The notes beneath the pieces are model-generated. The model searched no databases and had not been told where the DNA came from. It worked only from the letters and a program-made list of their open reading frames with translations. This document shows, one piece after another, positions 39,343-47,613 of a stretch of DNA of 64,000 nt. A program made the translations under genes and the position numbers. Where the stretch lies: the NCBI RefSeq assembly GCF_003131205.1, contig NZ_QFFY01000011.1, forward strand, positions 1 through 64,000. Reading direction: 5' to 3'. Position 1 is the first letter of the stretch. Every line of letters begins with the position of its first letter. This DNA comes from Occallatibacter savannae. GTDB taxonomy: Bacteria; Acidobacteriota; Terriglobia; Terriglobales; Acidobacteriaceae.

Positions 39343-41799
39343 ATGAGCGCTGCTGCACCTGCGACAAACGTGATCCATCGATTTGCAGCACAGCCCTTGC
39401 TGGTGCGGCGCGCGGCGGTGCTGGGTGCCGGGACGATGGGGTCGCGGATTGCAGCGCACCTGGCGAATGCTGGAGTTCCTGCGCTGCTGCTGGACATGGT
39501 GCCGGAGGGTGCGCGATCGAGGAATGAACTGGCAGAGAAGGCGCTGGTGGCTCTCGCGAAGGCTAAGCCCGCGGCGTTTTACGAGGCGTCGCTCGCGCCG
39601 ATGGTGGCGCCGGGGAATTTTGAAGACGATCTGGGGAAGCTCAAGCAGTGCGACTGGGTGATCGAGGCGGTCGCTGAGAATCTGGAGATCAAGCGGGCGC
39701 TGCTGGAGAAGGTTGCGGCGCAGCTTGCACCACAGGCTGTGCTGACGACGAATACTTCGGGTTTGCCGATTGCGAAGATTGCGGCGGGACTGAAGTCGCA
39801 TCGCGAGAGATTTTTTGGAACTCACTTCTTTAATCCGCCGCGCTATATGCAACTGCTGGAGATTATTCCGACTGCGGAGAGCGATGCGGGCTTGGTGGCG
39901 GCGTTCGCGACGTTTGCCGATCGCGCGCTGGGTAAGCAAGTGGTGTTTGCCAACGACACGCCGAACTTTATTGCAAACAGAATCGGCGTGATGGTGATGT
40001 TTACGGCTGCAGCGCTGATGCTGGAGCAGGGACTCACCATCGAGGATGTGGATGCGCTGACAGGGCCGGTGCTGGGTTTTCCGCGGACGGGAACGTTCCG
40101 GCTGGCGGACATGGTGGGAATCGATGTGCTGGCGCATGTGGCGGCGAACTTCCCGCAGGGAGTAACGCCAGGCGGGTTTGGAGAAGTGCTGCAGGAGATT
40201 GTGAAGCGCGGCTGGCTGGGCGATAAGTCCGGGCAGGGTTTCTACAGGAAAACGCGCGGCGCGGATGGAAAAGAGCAGAGGTTTGTTCTGGACCTGAAGA
40301 CGTTTGATTACCGGCCACTCGAGAAGGCGAATCTCCCCGCGCTGGAGATGGCGAAGAATGCGGCCACCGTGCAGGAAAGGCTGAAGCTGCTGCTGGCCAA
40401 TGATCCGAAGAAGGACAAGACCGCGCGTTTCCTCTGGCCGTTCTTGTCGACTCTATGGAATTTTGCGGCTGAGCGGATTGGCGAGGCGGCGAACGATGCG
40501 CCTTCGATCGATGAGGCGATGCGGGCGGGATTCAACTGGGAGCTTGGGCCGTTCGAGCTGTGGGATACGGCCGGTGTGCGCGAGACGGTTGCGCGGATGC
40601 GGGAGATGGGGGTCGCTGTGAGTCCGGCAACCGAAGGGTTGCTCGATTCTGCTCCGGAGCAGGCAAGGGTTTCGTGGTATTCGCCGGATGGGCCGCAATG
40701 CTATAACCCGACGTCGCGAGAGTGGGAGTCGATCGTGCAACAGCCGGGCCACGGGCGCGTGGCTGGTTTTCGCCGGAGCAACGGGGTGGTGAAGTCGAAT
40801 CCCGGAGCATCGCTGGTGGATGTGGGCGACGGGATCGGATGCATCGAGCTGCACTCGCTGAAGAACGCGATTGGCGGCGACGTGGTAGCGATGATTTCGT
40901 CGGTGTTGAACCCTGCGTCGGATGCGGTGAAGAACTTTCGCGGCTTTGTGATCAGCGGCGATCGAGACCGGTTCAGCGTGGGCGCGAATCTGATGCAGTT
41001 GCTGCTGGGGGCGCAGGAGGGCGAGTGGGAGGAGGTCGAGGGAGCGATCAGGACCTTCCAGCAGATGTGCTCGGCGGTGAAGTTCTGCCCGCGGCCGGTG
41101 GTGGTGGCGCCGTTCAACCTGACGCTGGGCGGCGGAGCTGAGATCTGTCTGCACGCGGCGCGACGGCAGCCATATGCGGAGACATATATCGGGCTGGTGG
41201 AGACGGGGATCGGGTTGATTCCGGGCGGTGGCGGGACGAAGGAGATGCTGCTGCGCGCGGTGGATGCGGCGCAGGCACTGGGGGCTCCTGATCCGAAGGA
41301 TCCGCCGTCGAGGTTTGCGCAATCGGCGGAGATGAATTCGGCGCTGAAAAGGACGCTGGAGACGATTGCGATGGCGAAGGTGTCGACTTCGGCCGCGGAG
41401 GGACGAGCGCTGGGGCTGTTTTCGGATTCGGACAGGATCACGATGAATCGGGAGCGGCTGCTGCCCGATGCCAAGGCGCAGGCGATTGCGCTGGCGGAGG
41501 CGGGGTATGTTGCGCCGCAGATGCGGACGGTGGCCGCGCCGGGGACGGCCTCGCTGGGCGTGCTGAATACGGGAATTTTTCTCATGGGAGAGGCGGGGTT
41601 CGCTTCAGAGCACGATATGAAGGTGGCGCGGTGGGTTGCGTACATTCTGTGCGGCGGAAAGGTGACGGCGGGTTCGCTGGTGACCGAGCAGTATCTGCTG
41701 GAACTGGAGCGTGAGGCGTTTCTGTCGTTGTGCGGCGAGCGCAAGACGCAGGAGCGCATCGCGTATACACTGAAAACCGGCAAACCACTGCGCAACTAG
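39343..41799 (+). CDS. fadN: 3-hydroxyacyl-CoA dehydrogenase / enoyl-CoA hydratase (FadN-type)
   Basis: This 818-residue beta-oxidation protein has the dehydrogenase part first: LGAGTMGSRIAAHLANAG near 27-44 and the HFFNPPRYMQLLEI stretch near 164-177. The enoyl-CoA hydratase domain follows (about 490-760, with SVGANLMQ and ETGIGLIPGGGGTKEML). That order matches Bacillus FadN rather than FadB/FadJ, where the hydratase comes first. It would hydrate enoyl-CoA and oxidise the hydroxyacyl-CoA. The matching thiolase lies downstream with one small secreted-protein gene between. Confidence 0.9.
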   Translation: MSAAAPATNVIHRFAAQPLLVRRAAVLGAGTMGSRIAAHLANAGVPALLLDMVPEGARSRNELAEKALVALAKAKPAAFYEASLAPMVAPGNFEDDLGKLKQCDWVIEAVAENLEIKRALLEKVAAQLAPQAVLTTNTSGLPIAKIAAGLKSHRERFFGTHFFNPPRYMQLLEIIPTAESDAGLVAAFATFADRALGKQVVFANDTPNFIANRIGVMVMFTAAALMLEQGLTIEDVDALTGPVLGFPRTGTFRLADMVGIDVLAHVAANFPQGVTPGGFGEVLQEIVKRGWLGDKSGQGFYRKTRGADGKEQRFVLDLKTFDYRPLEKANLPALEMAKNAATVQERLKLLLANDPKKDKTARFLWPFLSTLWNFAAERIGEAANDAPSIDEAMRAGFNWELGPFELWDTAGVRETVARMREMGVAVSPATEGLLDSAPEQARVSWYSPDGPQCYNPTSREWESIVQQPGHGRVAGFRRSNGVVKSNPGASLVDVGDGIGCIELHSLKNAIGGDVVAMISSVLNPASDAVKNFRGFVISGDRDRFSVGANLMQLLLGAQEGEWEEVEGAIRTFQQMCSAVKFCPRPVVVAPFNLTLGGGAEICLHAARRQPYAETYIGLVETGIGLIPGGGGTKEMLLRAVDAAQALGAPDPKDPPSRFAQSAEMNSALKRTLETIAMAKVSTSAAEGRALGLFSDSDRITMNRERLLPDAKAQAIALAEAGYVAPQMRTVAAPGTASLGVLNTGIFLMGEAGFASEHDMKVARWVAYILCGGKVTAGSLVTEQYLLELEREAFLSLCGERKTQERIAYTLKTGKPLRN

Positions 41800-41856
41800 A
41801 CGAGCGTGAATGAGCCGGTCGGCGGCTGCGCCGTGCATGGGCCTGAAGAAGGTGCG

Positions 41857-42468
41857 ATGAAGATCGCAGCGGGCATTTCGATCGGGCTGATCTCAGCTTC
41901 GTTATTCGTGAAAGCACAGGATTCGGCTGTCACGACGAATGCACAATCCTTCAATGCGGCGGGCAAGACGAATGTGAATGGGAAGGCAGTCTCGTATCTG
42001 ATTCGGCGACTGCCGGTCGATTCGTTTCCCGATTTGCCAGCTGCCGTGGCTGAGACGTTGACACAACGAGGGTGCCTGATACCGCAGACCTACCAGGCGC
42101 ATCGGCCGGAGAACGTGATCAATGCGAGCTTCGACAGGGCGGGATCGTCGGATTGGGCGGCGCTATGTTCGACGCACGGAACTGTGGAACTGCTGGTGTT
42201 CTTTGCGCGAAAGCCCGGGAAGGCGATGATAGTGGCGTCGGCGCCGGAGTTGGAGAGGATACAGCGGCATGACTCGAGTGGCGTTTACGGATTTGACTGG
42301 GGCATCGATTCTGTAACGCCGAAGCAGGTGAGAGAGGCGCAGTCGGGACTGGAACATCATCCTCCGGCGGTCGATCACGATGGGCTCGCAGATACGGTGT
42401 TGAATCAGAAGACGGTGTACCACTTCTACGCGCATGAGGAGTGGACGAAGCTGGACGTGCCGGAGTAG
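41857..42468 (+). CDS. Hypothetical secreted protein
   Basis: This 203-residue protein starts with a signal-like segment (AAGISIGLISASLFVKA) and has no recognised family. It contains ALCSTHGTVELLVFF near 105-119 and a His-rich HHPPAVDHDG stretch near 167-176. The start at 41857 is preferred to 41806 because it directly precedes the signal segment. It lies 57 bp after fadN and before the thiolase gene, so co-transcription with fatty-acid degradation genes is likely but its role is unknown. Confidence 0.65.
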   Translation: MKIAAGISIGLISASLFVKAQDSAVTTNAQSFNAAGKTNVNGKAVSYLIRRLPVDSFPDLPAAVAETLTQRGCLIPQTYQAHRPENVINASFDRAGSSDWAALCSTHGTVELLVFFARKPGKAMIVASAPELERIQRHDSSGVYGFDWGIDSVTPKQVREAQSGLEHHPPAVDHDGLADTVLNQKTVYHFYAHEEWTKLDVPE

Positions 42469-42511
42469 GCGAGTTGACCGTAGTGGGGGAGAGGGGCTAA
42501 TCGTCTCTCAT

Positions 42512-42545
42512 CCCACGTCTCCAAAGGAGGGAGACGTGGGGGCCC
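42512..42545. repeat. GGGGCACCC hairpin element, CCCACGTCTCC subtype
   Basis: CCCACGTCTCC and GGAGACGTGGG pair perfectly around AAAGGAG and are followed by GGCCC. Compared with 29971 and 32570, T/A in the stem is changed to C/G with pairing kept. It lies just upstream of the thiolase ribosome binding site. Confidence 0.9.
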
Positions 42546-42586
42546 AAATTCTTCGCCGTTCATCTGTAGTTCAGGAGCAAATCTCG

Positions 42587-43777
42587 ATGACTGAAGCAGT
42601 GGTGGTGAGCGCGGTACGTACGCCGGTGGGACGCGCGCCCAAGGGAAGTCTGTCGACGACGCGTCCGGATGATCTGGCGGCGCTGGCGATCAACGATGCA
42701 ATCGGCCGGGTGAGCGGCCTGGAGAAGGCGGAGGTGGAGGATGTGATCCTTGGGTGCGCGCAGCAGGAGGGCGAGTCGGGGTGGAATATGGCGCGCATGG
42801 CGGCGCTGCGGGCACAGTTGCCGACCGACGTACCGGGGATGACGGTGAACCGGCTATGCGCGTCAGGACTCGAGGCGATTGCGCAGGCGGATATGCGCAT
42901 CAGGACGGGGACGCAGAAGGTGGTGGTGGCGGGCGGGGCGGAGTCGATGAGTCTGCTGCCGATGGGAGGGCTGAAGCCTCGTCCGAACCCGTGGCTGGCG
43001 GAGAACTATCCTGCGGCGCTGCTGACCATGGGCCTGACAGCGGAGAGGGTCGCGAAGCGCTACGGGATTTCGCGTGAAGATGCGGACGCATTTGGGCTCT
43101 CAAGCCACAGAAAGGCGCTGGCGGCGCAGGCTGAAGGGAAGTTCAAAGATGAACTGGTGCCGGTGACGGTGACGATGGCTGCTCCGGGAACGAAGGCAGG
43201 GAAGCCGGTGACAACGGAGAGCACATTCTCGGCGGATGAGGGGCCGAGAGCGGACACGACGGCGGAGGCGCTGGCGAAATTGAAGCCGGTTTTTCACGCC
43301 CAGGGCACGGTAACGGCGGGAAATGCGTCGCAGACCTCGGATGGAGCCGCTGCCGCGGTGCTGATGGAGGCGGGACGCGCGAAGGAGCTTGGAGTGGAGC
43401 CGCTTGGCCGGCTGGTTGCGTACGCGGTGGCGGGGTGCCTGCCGGAGGAGATGGGGATGGGGCCGGTGTATGCGGTTCCAAAGGCGCTGAAGAAGGCTGG
43501 GCTCAGGCTGGAGGATATCGGGCTGGTGGAGTTGAATGAGGCGTTCGCGGCGCAGGCGCTGGCGGTGATCAAAGAACTCGGGCTCGATCCAGAGAAGGTG
43601 AACGTGAATGGCGGGGCTGTGGCGTTGGGGCATCCGCTGGGATGCACCGGCGCGAAGCTGACGGCGACTCTGTTGAGCGAGATGCGGAGGCGCGGTGTGC
43701 GCTACGGGCTGGTGACGATGTGCGTGGGGGGAGGGCAGGGTGCGGCGGGGGTGTTTGAGCTTCTGGCGTCTCAGTAG
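42587..43777 (+). CDS. fadA: Acetyl-CoA C-acyltransferase (3-ketoacyl-CoA thiolase)
   Basis: The enzyme cleaves 3-ketoacyl-CoA with CoA in the last step of beta-oxidation. The 396-residue protein has the nucleophile Cys91 (NRLCASG), the His of VALGHPLGCTGA and the second Cys in MCVGGGQG near the C-terminus. The start at 42587 has AGGAG nine bases upstream, after a hairpin element. It forms a degradation unit with fadN. Confidence 0.93.
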   Translation: MTEAVVVSAVRTPVGRAPKGSLSTTRPDDLAALAINDAIGRVSGLEKAEVEDVILGCAQQEGESGWNMARMAALRAQLPTDVPGMTVNRLCASGLEAIAQADMRIRTGTQKVVVAGGAESMSLLPMGGLKPRPNPWLAENYPAALLTMGLTAERVAKRYGISREDADAFGLSSHRKALAAQAEGKFKDELVPVTVTMAAPGTKAGKPVTTESTFSADEGPRADTTAEALAKLKPVFHAQGTVTAGNASQTSDGAAAAVLMEAGRAKELGVEPLGRLVAYAVAGCLPEEMGMGPVYAVPKALKKAGLRLEDIGLVELNEAFAAQALAVIKELGLDPEKVNVNGGAVALGHPLGCTGAKLTATLLSEMRRRGVRYGLVTMCVGGGQGAAGVFELLASQ

Positions 43778-43860
43778 CCAGTAGCCTGTAGCCGGTAGCC
43801 GGCAGTCAGCGTTTGCGATCCCACCCATTCGGCAAAAGCAGCCGAATGGATGGGGCACAG
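43774..43860. repeat. AGTAGCC-type tandem repeat and GGGGCAC hairpin
   Basis: Units such as AGTAGCCTGTAGCCGGTAGC run from the thiolase stop to about 43806. They are followed by CCCATTCGGC-AAAAGCA-GCCGAATGG within CCCA ... ATGGGGCACAG (43820-43860), a member of the GGGGCACCC family with yet another stem. The repeats separate convergent fadA and the toroid-protein gene. A related AGCCAGTAGCCGGTAGC run is at about 50745-50775. Confidence 0.8.
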
Positions 43861-43911
43861 CCCGTGGCTGAGTGGGTGGCAAACCGGCACAGAACCCGGC
43901 ACAGCCTGCGG

Positions 43912-44919
43912 CTAGTGGCTGGCGAACCAGCGGAGGACGCGCAGGGCGCGGAGGGTGTTCCAACGGCTGGGTTGGCCGGTGGTTTCGCCCGTGGAGATGG
44001 TGATGGCTTCATCGTAAGAGCGGTCGAGGAGCCAGCGGCCGTCGGACTGACGTTTGCTCTTGAGGATCTGGATGGCGTCGCGAAGGCGCGGGTCGGCTGG
44101 ATTGTGACCAGCGGCGCGGAGGTGGTCGAGCGCGCGGAGGATGTCGTAGTGGTAGCGGGGCGGAAAGGCGAGCTCGAGAAAGTCCGGGCTCGCGACTTCT
44201 CCAGTGGAGAGGCGCCGGAAGAGATGGCGTTCGAGGAGATACTCTTCGCCGCGATGGCGGGCGGCGCAGACTTCGGTTGTAATCGGGTGTGCGGGGCCGA
44301 GAGCGCGTTCGTATTCGAGCAGACCTTCGAGGACGCAGATGGTGGTGTTATACGAGGAGACTTTGCTCTTGGGCGCATCGCAGTTCCAGCCGCCGTCGGG
44401 GAGTTGCCCGTTCAGAAGGCGACGGGCGAGAGTGTCGTTCGGATGGCCGAAGTAAGAGCCGAAGGCGAGGACTCCGCCGTTGATGCAGGGCTCTTCTTCG
44501 CCCCGGAAGAAGGGATTGCCGCCGGGATCGCAGCCGTGTTTGCCATCGGCCGGAGCGGGGCCGAAGTCGGGGGAACGGAGATCCCAGAAGCCGGGGTAGT
44601 CGTTCCAGCGCAGATTGGATTCGGCGCGGGCGAGTGCTGAGGCGACTGAAAGATTGGCGGGATCTGCTCCCGTGGCGCGAAGGAGCTGAAGCGTGAAAAG
44701 GGTCGTGAGCCAGGCGGGGGTATCGGGGCGACGCCATGCGCCGTTGGAATGCTGCGTGGAGAGAATCGCAGCCCCGATGCCTTCGTACGGGATCCTCGCG
44801 CGTTCGGCGGCGAGTTCGTCGCCTGAAGCCTCGGTCAGATCGCGCAGCGTCTGCCAGCGTACCGCGGGGTCGGAGGCGAGGAGCCAGTCCAAAGTATCCA
44901 AGGCAGGTCGAGTGTTCAC
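43912..44919 (-). CDS. Prenyltransferase/squalene-cyclase-like alpha-toroid protein
   Basis: This 335-residue protein is built from helical repeats with motifs of the terpenoid cyclase/prenyltransferase toroid (for example LPDGGWNC near 173, QSDGRWLL near 293). Cyclase DxDD-type and full-length hopene-cyclase features are lacking, so it is more likely a binding or regulatory toroid than a cyclase. No signal peptide. It is divergent from the response regulator gene. Confidence 0.65.
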   Translation of the reverse strand: MNTRPALDTLDWLLASDPAVRWQTLRDLTEASGDELAAERARIPYEGIGAAILSTQHSNGAWRRPDTPAWLTTLFTLQLLRATGADPANLSVASALARAESNLRWNDYPGFWDLRSPDFGPAPADGKHGCDPGGNPFFRGEEEPCINGGVLAFGSYFGHPNDTLARRLLNGQLPDGGWNCDAPKSKVSSYNTTICVLEGLLEYERALGPAHPITTEVCAARHRGEEYLLERHLFRRLSTGEVASPDFLELAFPPRYHYDILRALDHLRAAGHNPADPRLRDAIQILKSKRQSDGRWLLDRSYDEAITISTGETTGQPSRWNTLRALRVLRWFASH

Positions 44920-45054
44920 ACAGAGATCCTAACCAATCCTGCAACCCACTCCGGTTCATTCGGCATCCTAAACCTGAGAAGCCATTCTTGCGGTGAGCTG
45001 CGCCTTCGCGCCGTAGGGTGTTCTCGGATTTTCAAATCGATCGCTACCGCATTC

Positions 45055-45486
45055 ATGGGCTCTTCGAATTCAGGTCGGACCGTAGCATTTGTCGTGGATG
45101 ACGAGGACGTCATCGCGTCCACGCTCGAATTGATTCTTCTGAGCCGCGGGTTCGCGGTGCGGTCGTTCGTGGATCCGACGGATGCGGCGGAGGCAGCGCA
45201 CTCGGAGAAGCCGGACTTTCTGCTCACCGACGTGATGATGCCGAAGCTCAACGGCATCGAACTTGCAATCAAGGTTAAAGAGGTGAATCCCAAGTGCTGC
45301 GTTCTGCTCTTCTCCGGTCAGGCGGGTACGAGCGATCTGCTGGCGAAAGCCAGTGAGCAGGGGCACTGTTTCGACATTCTTGCGAAGCCGGTACACCCGC
45401 TGGAGCTCCTGGGAAAGATCGCGGAGTTGCTGGGGGAGTCGATGCCTCAGCAAGGGATGTCGCGCGCGGTTGGGGCTGCGGACTAG
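45055..45486 (+). CDS. Single-domain response regulator (CheY-like)
   Basis: This 143-residue receiver has the acidic cluster VVDDED near 14-19, phospho-acceptor Asp59 in LLTDVMMPK, a conserved Ser/Thr region LFSGQ, and the Lys of LAKPVHP near 108. There is no output domain, so it acts by protein contact or as part of a phosphorelay. No kinase is adjacent. Confidence 0.9.
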   Translation: MGSSNSGRTVAFVVDDEDVIASTLELILLSRGFAVRSFVDPTDAAEAAHSEKPDFLLTDVMMPKLNGIELAIKVKEVNPKCCVLLFSGQAGTSDLLAKASEQGHCFDILAKPVHPLELLGKIAELLGESMPQQGMSRAVGAAD

Positions 45487-45557
45487 GCAGTGCGGCCAGA
45501 TGCGGGGCAATCATTTCTAGGTCCCGAAGAGGCACCATTCTATAAAGCGCAACTGCG

Positions 45558-45611
45558 GACCCCTCCACTTCGGCCGTTCGCGACGCGAACGGCCTGCGGT
45601 CGGGATGACAG
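45558..45611. repeat. GGGATGACAG element, copy 1
   Basis: GGACCCCTC at the left and TCGGGATGACAG at the right enclose GGCCGTTCG-CGACG-CGAACGGCC. The edges match those of 49422-49468 inside pyrB while the inner palindrome differs. It lies between the response regulator and the flavoprotein gene. Confidence 0.8.
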
Positions 45612-45630
45612 TCGTTGTTGGGGGAGCTTC

Positions 45631-46986
45631 TCAGCTTGAATAGAGATTCGTCTGGATGAAGTCGTTGCGGAACTTGCCGGTGGGGTCGTGCTGGTTGGCG
45701 AGGGATCTGAAGTCGGCGAGGCGGGTGTACTGAGCCTGTAGTTGCGCGGGCGGGATGGTGAAGAGCTTGGCCCAGTGGGGGCGGGGGTTGAAGGGCTTGA
45801 GCTGGGTTTCAATCTGCGGCAGGATCTGCTTGACCGCGTCCCATTCGGGCTTCCATGTGAAGTGGATGGCGAGCAAGTCGCGCTGGTAGGCGGTGCTCAT
45901 CCAGAGGTTGTCGGCGGCGATGGTGCGCAGTTCTGTCACGAACAGGTGTGGGGTGATCTTGTCCTTGAGCTTCTCGACGGCGAGGATCGCTTCGTAGCCG
46001 TGCTCGCGCGGGACGAAGTACTCTGTCTGAAGCTCGCGGCCGCTTGAGGGAGTGAACTCCATTTTGAAGTGCGGCAGGCGTTGGTACCAGGGACCGGGGA
46101 TACCCATCTGCTCGGTGCAGCTTTCGGCGGGGTGTTCGGTGATGGGGTGCAACTTCCTGGTTGCGCGTCTGGCGTTGTAGAAGAGCTCCGGCGCGGTGTG
46201 CTGTTCGCCGGGAGTGACGCGGCGTTTGATCCAGACCTGGGTTGCGCGGTGCTTCTGCCAGTCGGTGAAGAGGCTTACGCTGTAGCCTGCTCCGAAGATG
46301 CCGTCGAAGTTGTGTTCGAGCTCGGAGAAGGAGAGGTCTTGGTAGACGGTCTGGGCGACCTGAAAGGTGGGCTCGAGGTCGAGGGTGACGCGGGTGATAG
46401 CGCCGACCGCTCCGAGGTGGACGACAGCGCCGGCGAACTGGTCGCCGTCCTTGTCGCGAGAGAGGTTGAGGACGTCGCCGTTGGCACTCACGACTTCAAG
46501 GGCGCGAACGGGCGTGGCGAGGTTGCCGTTGTGAATGCCTGAGCCATGGGTGGCGGTGGCGATGGCTCCAGCGACCGAGATGTGCGGGAGCGAGGCGAGG
46601 TTGGGCAGGGCGTAGCCTTTGGCGTCGATGACGGGGGCGAGCTCGCCGTAGCGGACTCCGGCTCCGACGGTGACGGTGCGGGCTTTGTCGTCGATGTCGA
46701 TGGAAGTGAGGTGCTCGAGAGAGACCTGGTTTGCGTTGCTGTCGGCAATGCGATTGAAGGAGTGGCGGGAACCGAGGGCACGGAGCTTAGAGCACTTCTT
46801 GACTACGTCGCGGACTTCGTCGAGCGAAGCGGGGGTGTGGACGTGGTCGGTGCTGTAGTGGATGTTTCCGGCCCAGTTCTCGTGAGGAGCGGGTTGCTGG
46901 GCATGTGATTGTCCTGATGCGAAACGAGAGGCGACGGTGCCGGCCACGAGGGCTCCTGAGGTTTTGAGAAATTCCCGCTTATCCAT
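45631..46986 (-). CDS. FAD-binding alditol/xylitol oxidase-like protein
   Basis: This 451-residue protein belongs to the VAO-type flavoproteins (FAD_binding_4 plus ALO-type C-terminus), close in pattern to alditol oxidases and arabinonolactone oxidases. A KREFLKTSGALVAG start looks like a Tat signal. FAD-site features include LRALGSRHSFN near 67-77 and ATATHGSGIHN near 142-152. It would oxidise a polyol or aldonolactone with oxygen in the periplasm. The start at 46986 (MDKREF) is chosen for the signal peptide. Confidence 0.85.
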   Translation of the reverse strand: MDKREFLKTSGALVAGTVASRFASGQSHAQQPAPHENWAGNIHYSTDHVHTPASLDEVRDVVKKCSKLRALGSRHSFNRIADSNANQVSLEHLTSIDIDDKARTVTVGAGVRYGELAPVIDAKGYALPNLASLPHISVAGAIATATHGSGIHNGNLATPVRALEVVSANGDVLNLSRDKDGDQFAGAVVHLGAVGAITRVTLDLEPTFQVAQTVYQDLSFSELEHNFDGIFGAGYSVSLFTDWQKHRATQVWIKRRVTPGEQHTAPELFYNARRATRKLHPITEHPAESCTEQMGIPGPWYQRLPHFKMEFTPSSGRELQTEYFVPREHGYEAILAVEKLKDKITPHLFVTELRTIAADNLWMSTAYQRDLLAIHFTWKPEWDAVKQILPQIETQLKPFNPRPHWAKLFTIPPAQLQAQYTRLADFRSLANQHDPTGKFRNDFIQTNLYSS

Positions 46987-47289
46987 TTTCGGTGATGACC
47001 TCGGGGCGGAGTTATAGGAAGGTCCGCGCGTGACAAGAATAGGCACGGGACTTACAACTGGCAAGGACTTAGGAGTTAGAGCGAGATCTCATATTGCGAA
47101 ATCGTTAACAGAATTTCATCCGAGCTTGTGCGTTGGAACCAATGAAGATGCGGCTTTCCGCTGACAGAAATGGTACAGGGCGGATGTTAGTGCTTTATCG
47201 GCACTTGACTATCTAGTAACCTGAATAAGATGGCCAGTTATGTGACAGATTGCAAAGACGCTGGCCACAATTTCAGGAGGTAGAGTCTG
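46987..47289. promoter_or_regulatory. Divergent intergenic region with candidate promoter
   Basis: This 303-bp gap separates the flavoprotein gene and the DUF2934 gene. TTGACT (47205-47210) and TAAGAT (47226-47231), spaced 15 bp, form a possible but short-spaced promoter for the plus-strand gene, and AGGAGG (near 47275) is its ribosome binding site. No gene or palindrome is otherwise seen. Confidence 0.3.
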
Positions 47290-47523
47290 ATGACAGAGAC
47301 CACGAAGAAGACGACCACGCGGAAGAAGACGAGCGCTTCCGCGTCTGCTCCGAAGGCGATTGCAGCGAAGAAGACCACGAAGGTTCAGGAGATCCGCACG
47401 GTGAGCCGTGAAGAGATTGCCGCCCTGGCGCACAAGCTCTGGGCAGAGCGTGGTTACCAGCACGGCCACGATGCCGAGGATTGGTTCCGCGCGGAGCAGG
47501 CCCTGCTCGGCAAGGCGTCGTAA
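47290..47523 (+). CDS. DUF2934 family small protein
   Basis: This 77-residue protein has a Lys/Thr/Ala-rich N-terminus (about 35 residues, resembling histone-like tails) and a C-terminal DUF2934 motif, with IAALAHKLWAERGYQHG near 43-59 and DAEDWFRAEQ near 61-70. The family is of unknown function and common in acidobacteria and proteobacteria. AGGAGG precedes the ATG. Confidence 0.85.
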   Translation: MTETTKKTTTRKKTSASASAPKAIAAKKTTKVQEIRTVSREEIAALAHKLWAERGYQHGHDAEDWFRAEQALLGKAS

Positions 47524-47587
47524 GCCAGATTCAGAACGGAAAATCAGAACGGCCGCGATTCGGGATCACCCGCTCTTATACTTTTGC

Positions 47588-47613
47588 CCTGCGACGAAGA
47601 CCTGTCACTGGGG
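47588..47613. repeat. GCGACGAxGACCTGTC hairpin element, copy 2
   Basis: CCCTGCGACGAAGACCTGTCACTGGGG (27 bp, described here by position) pairs imperfectly and is a mutated copy of 6997-7024. The pyrC stop codon (47605-47607) falls inside it. Confidence 0.65.
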
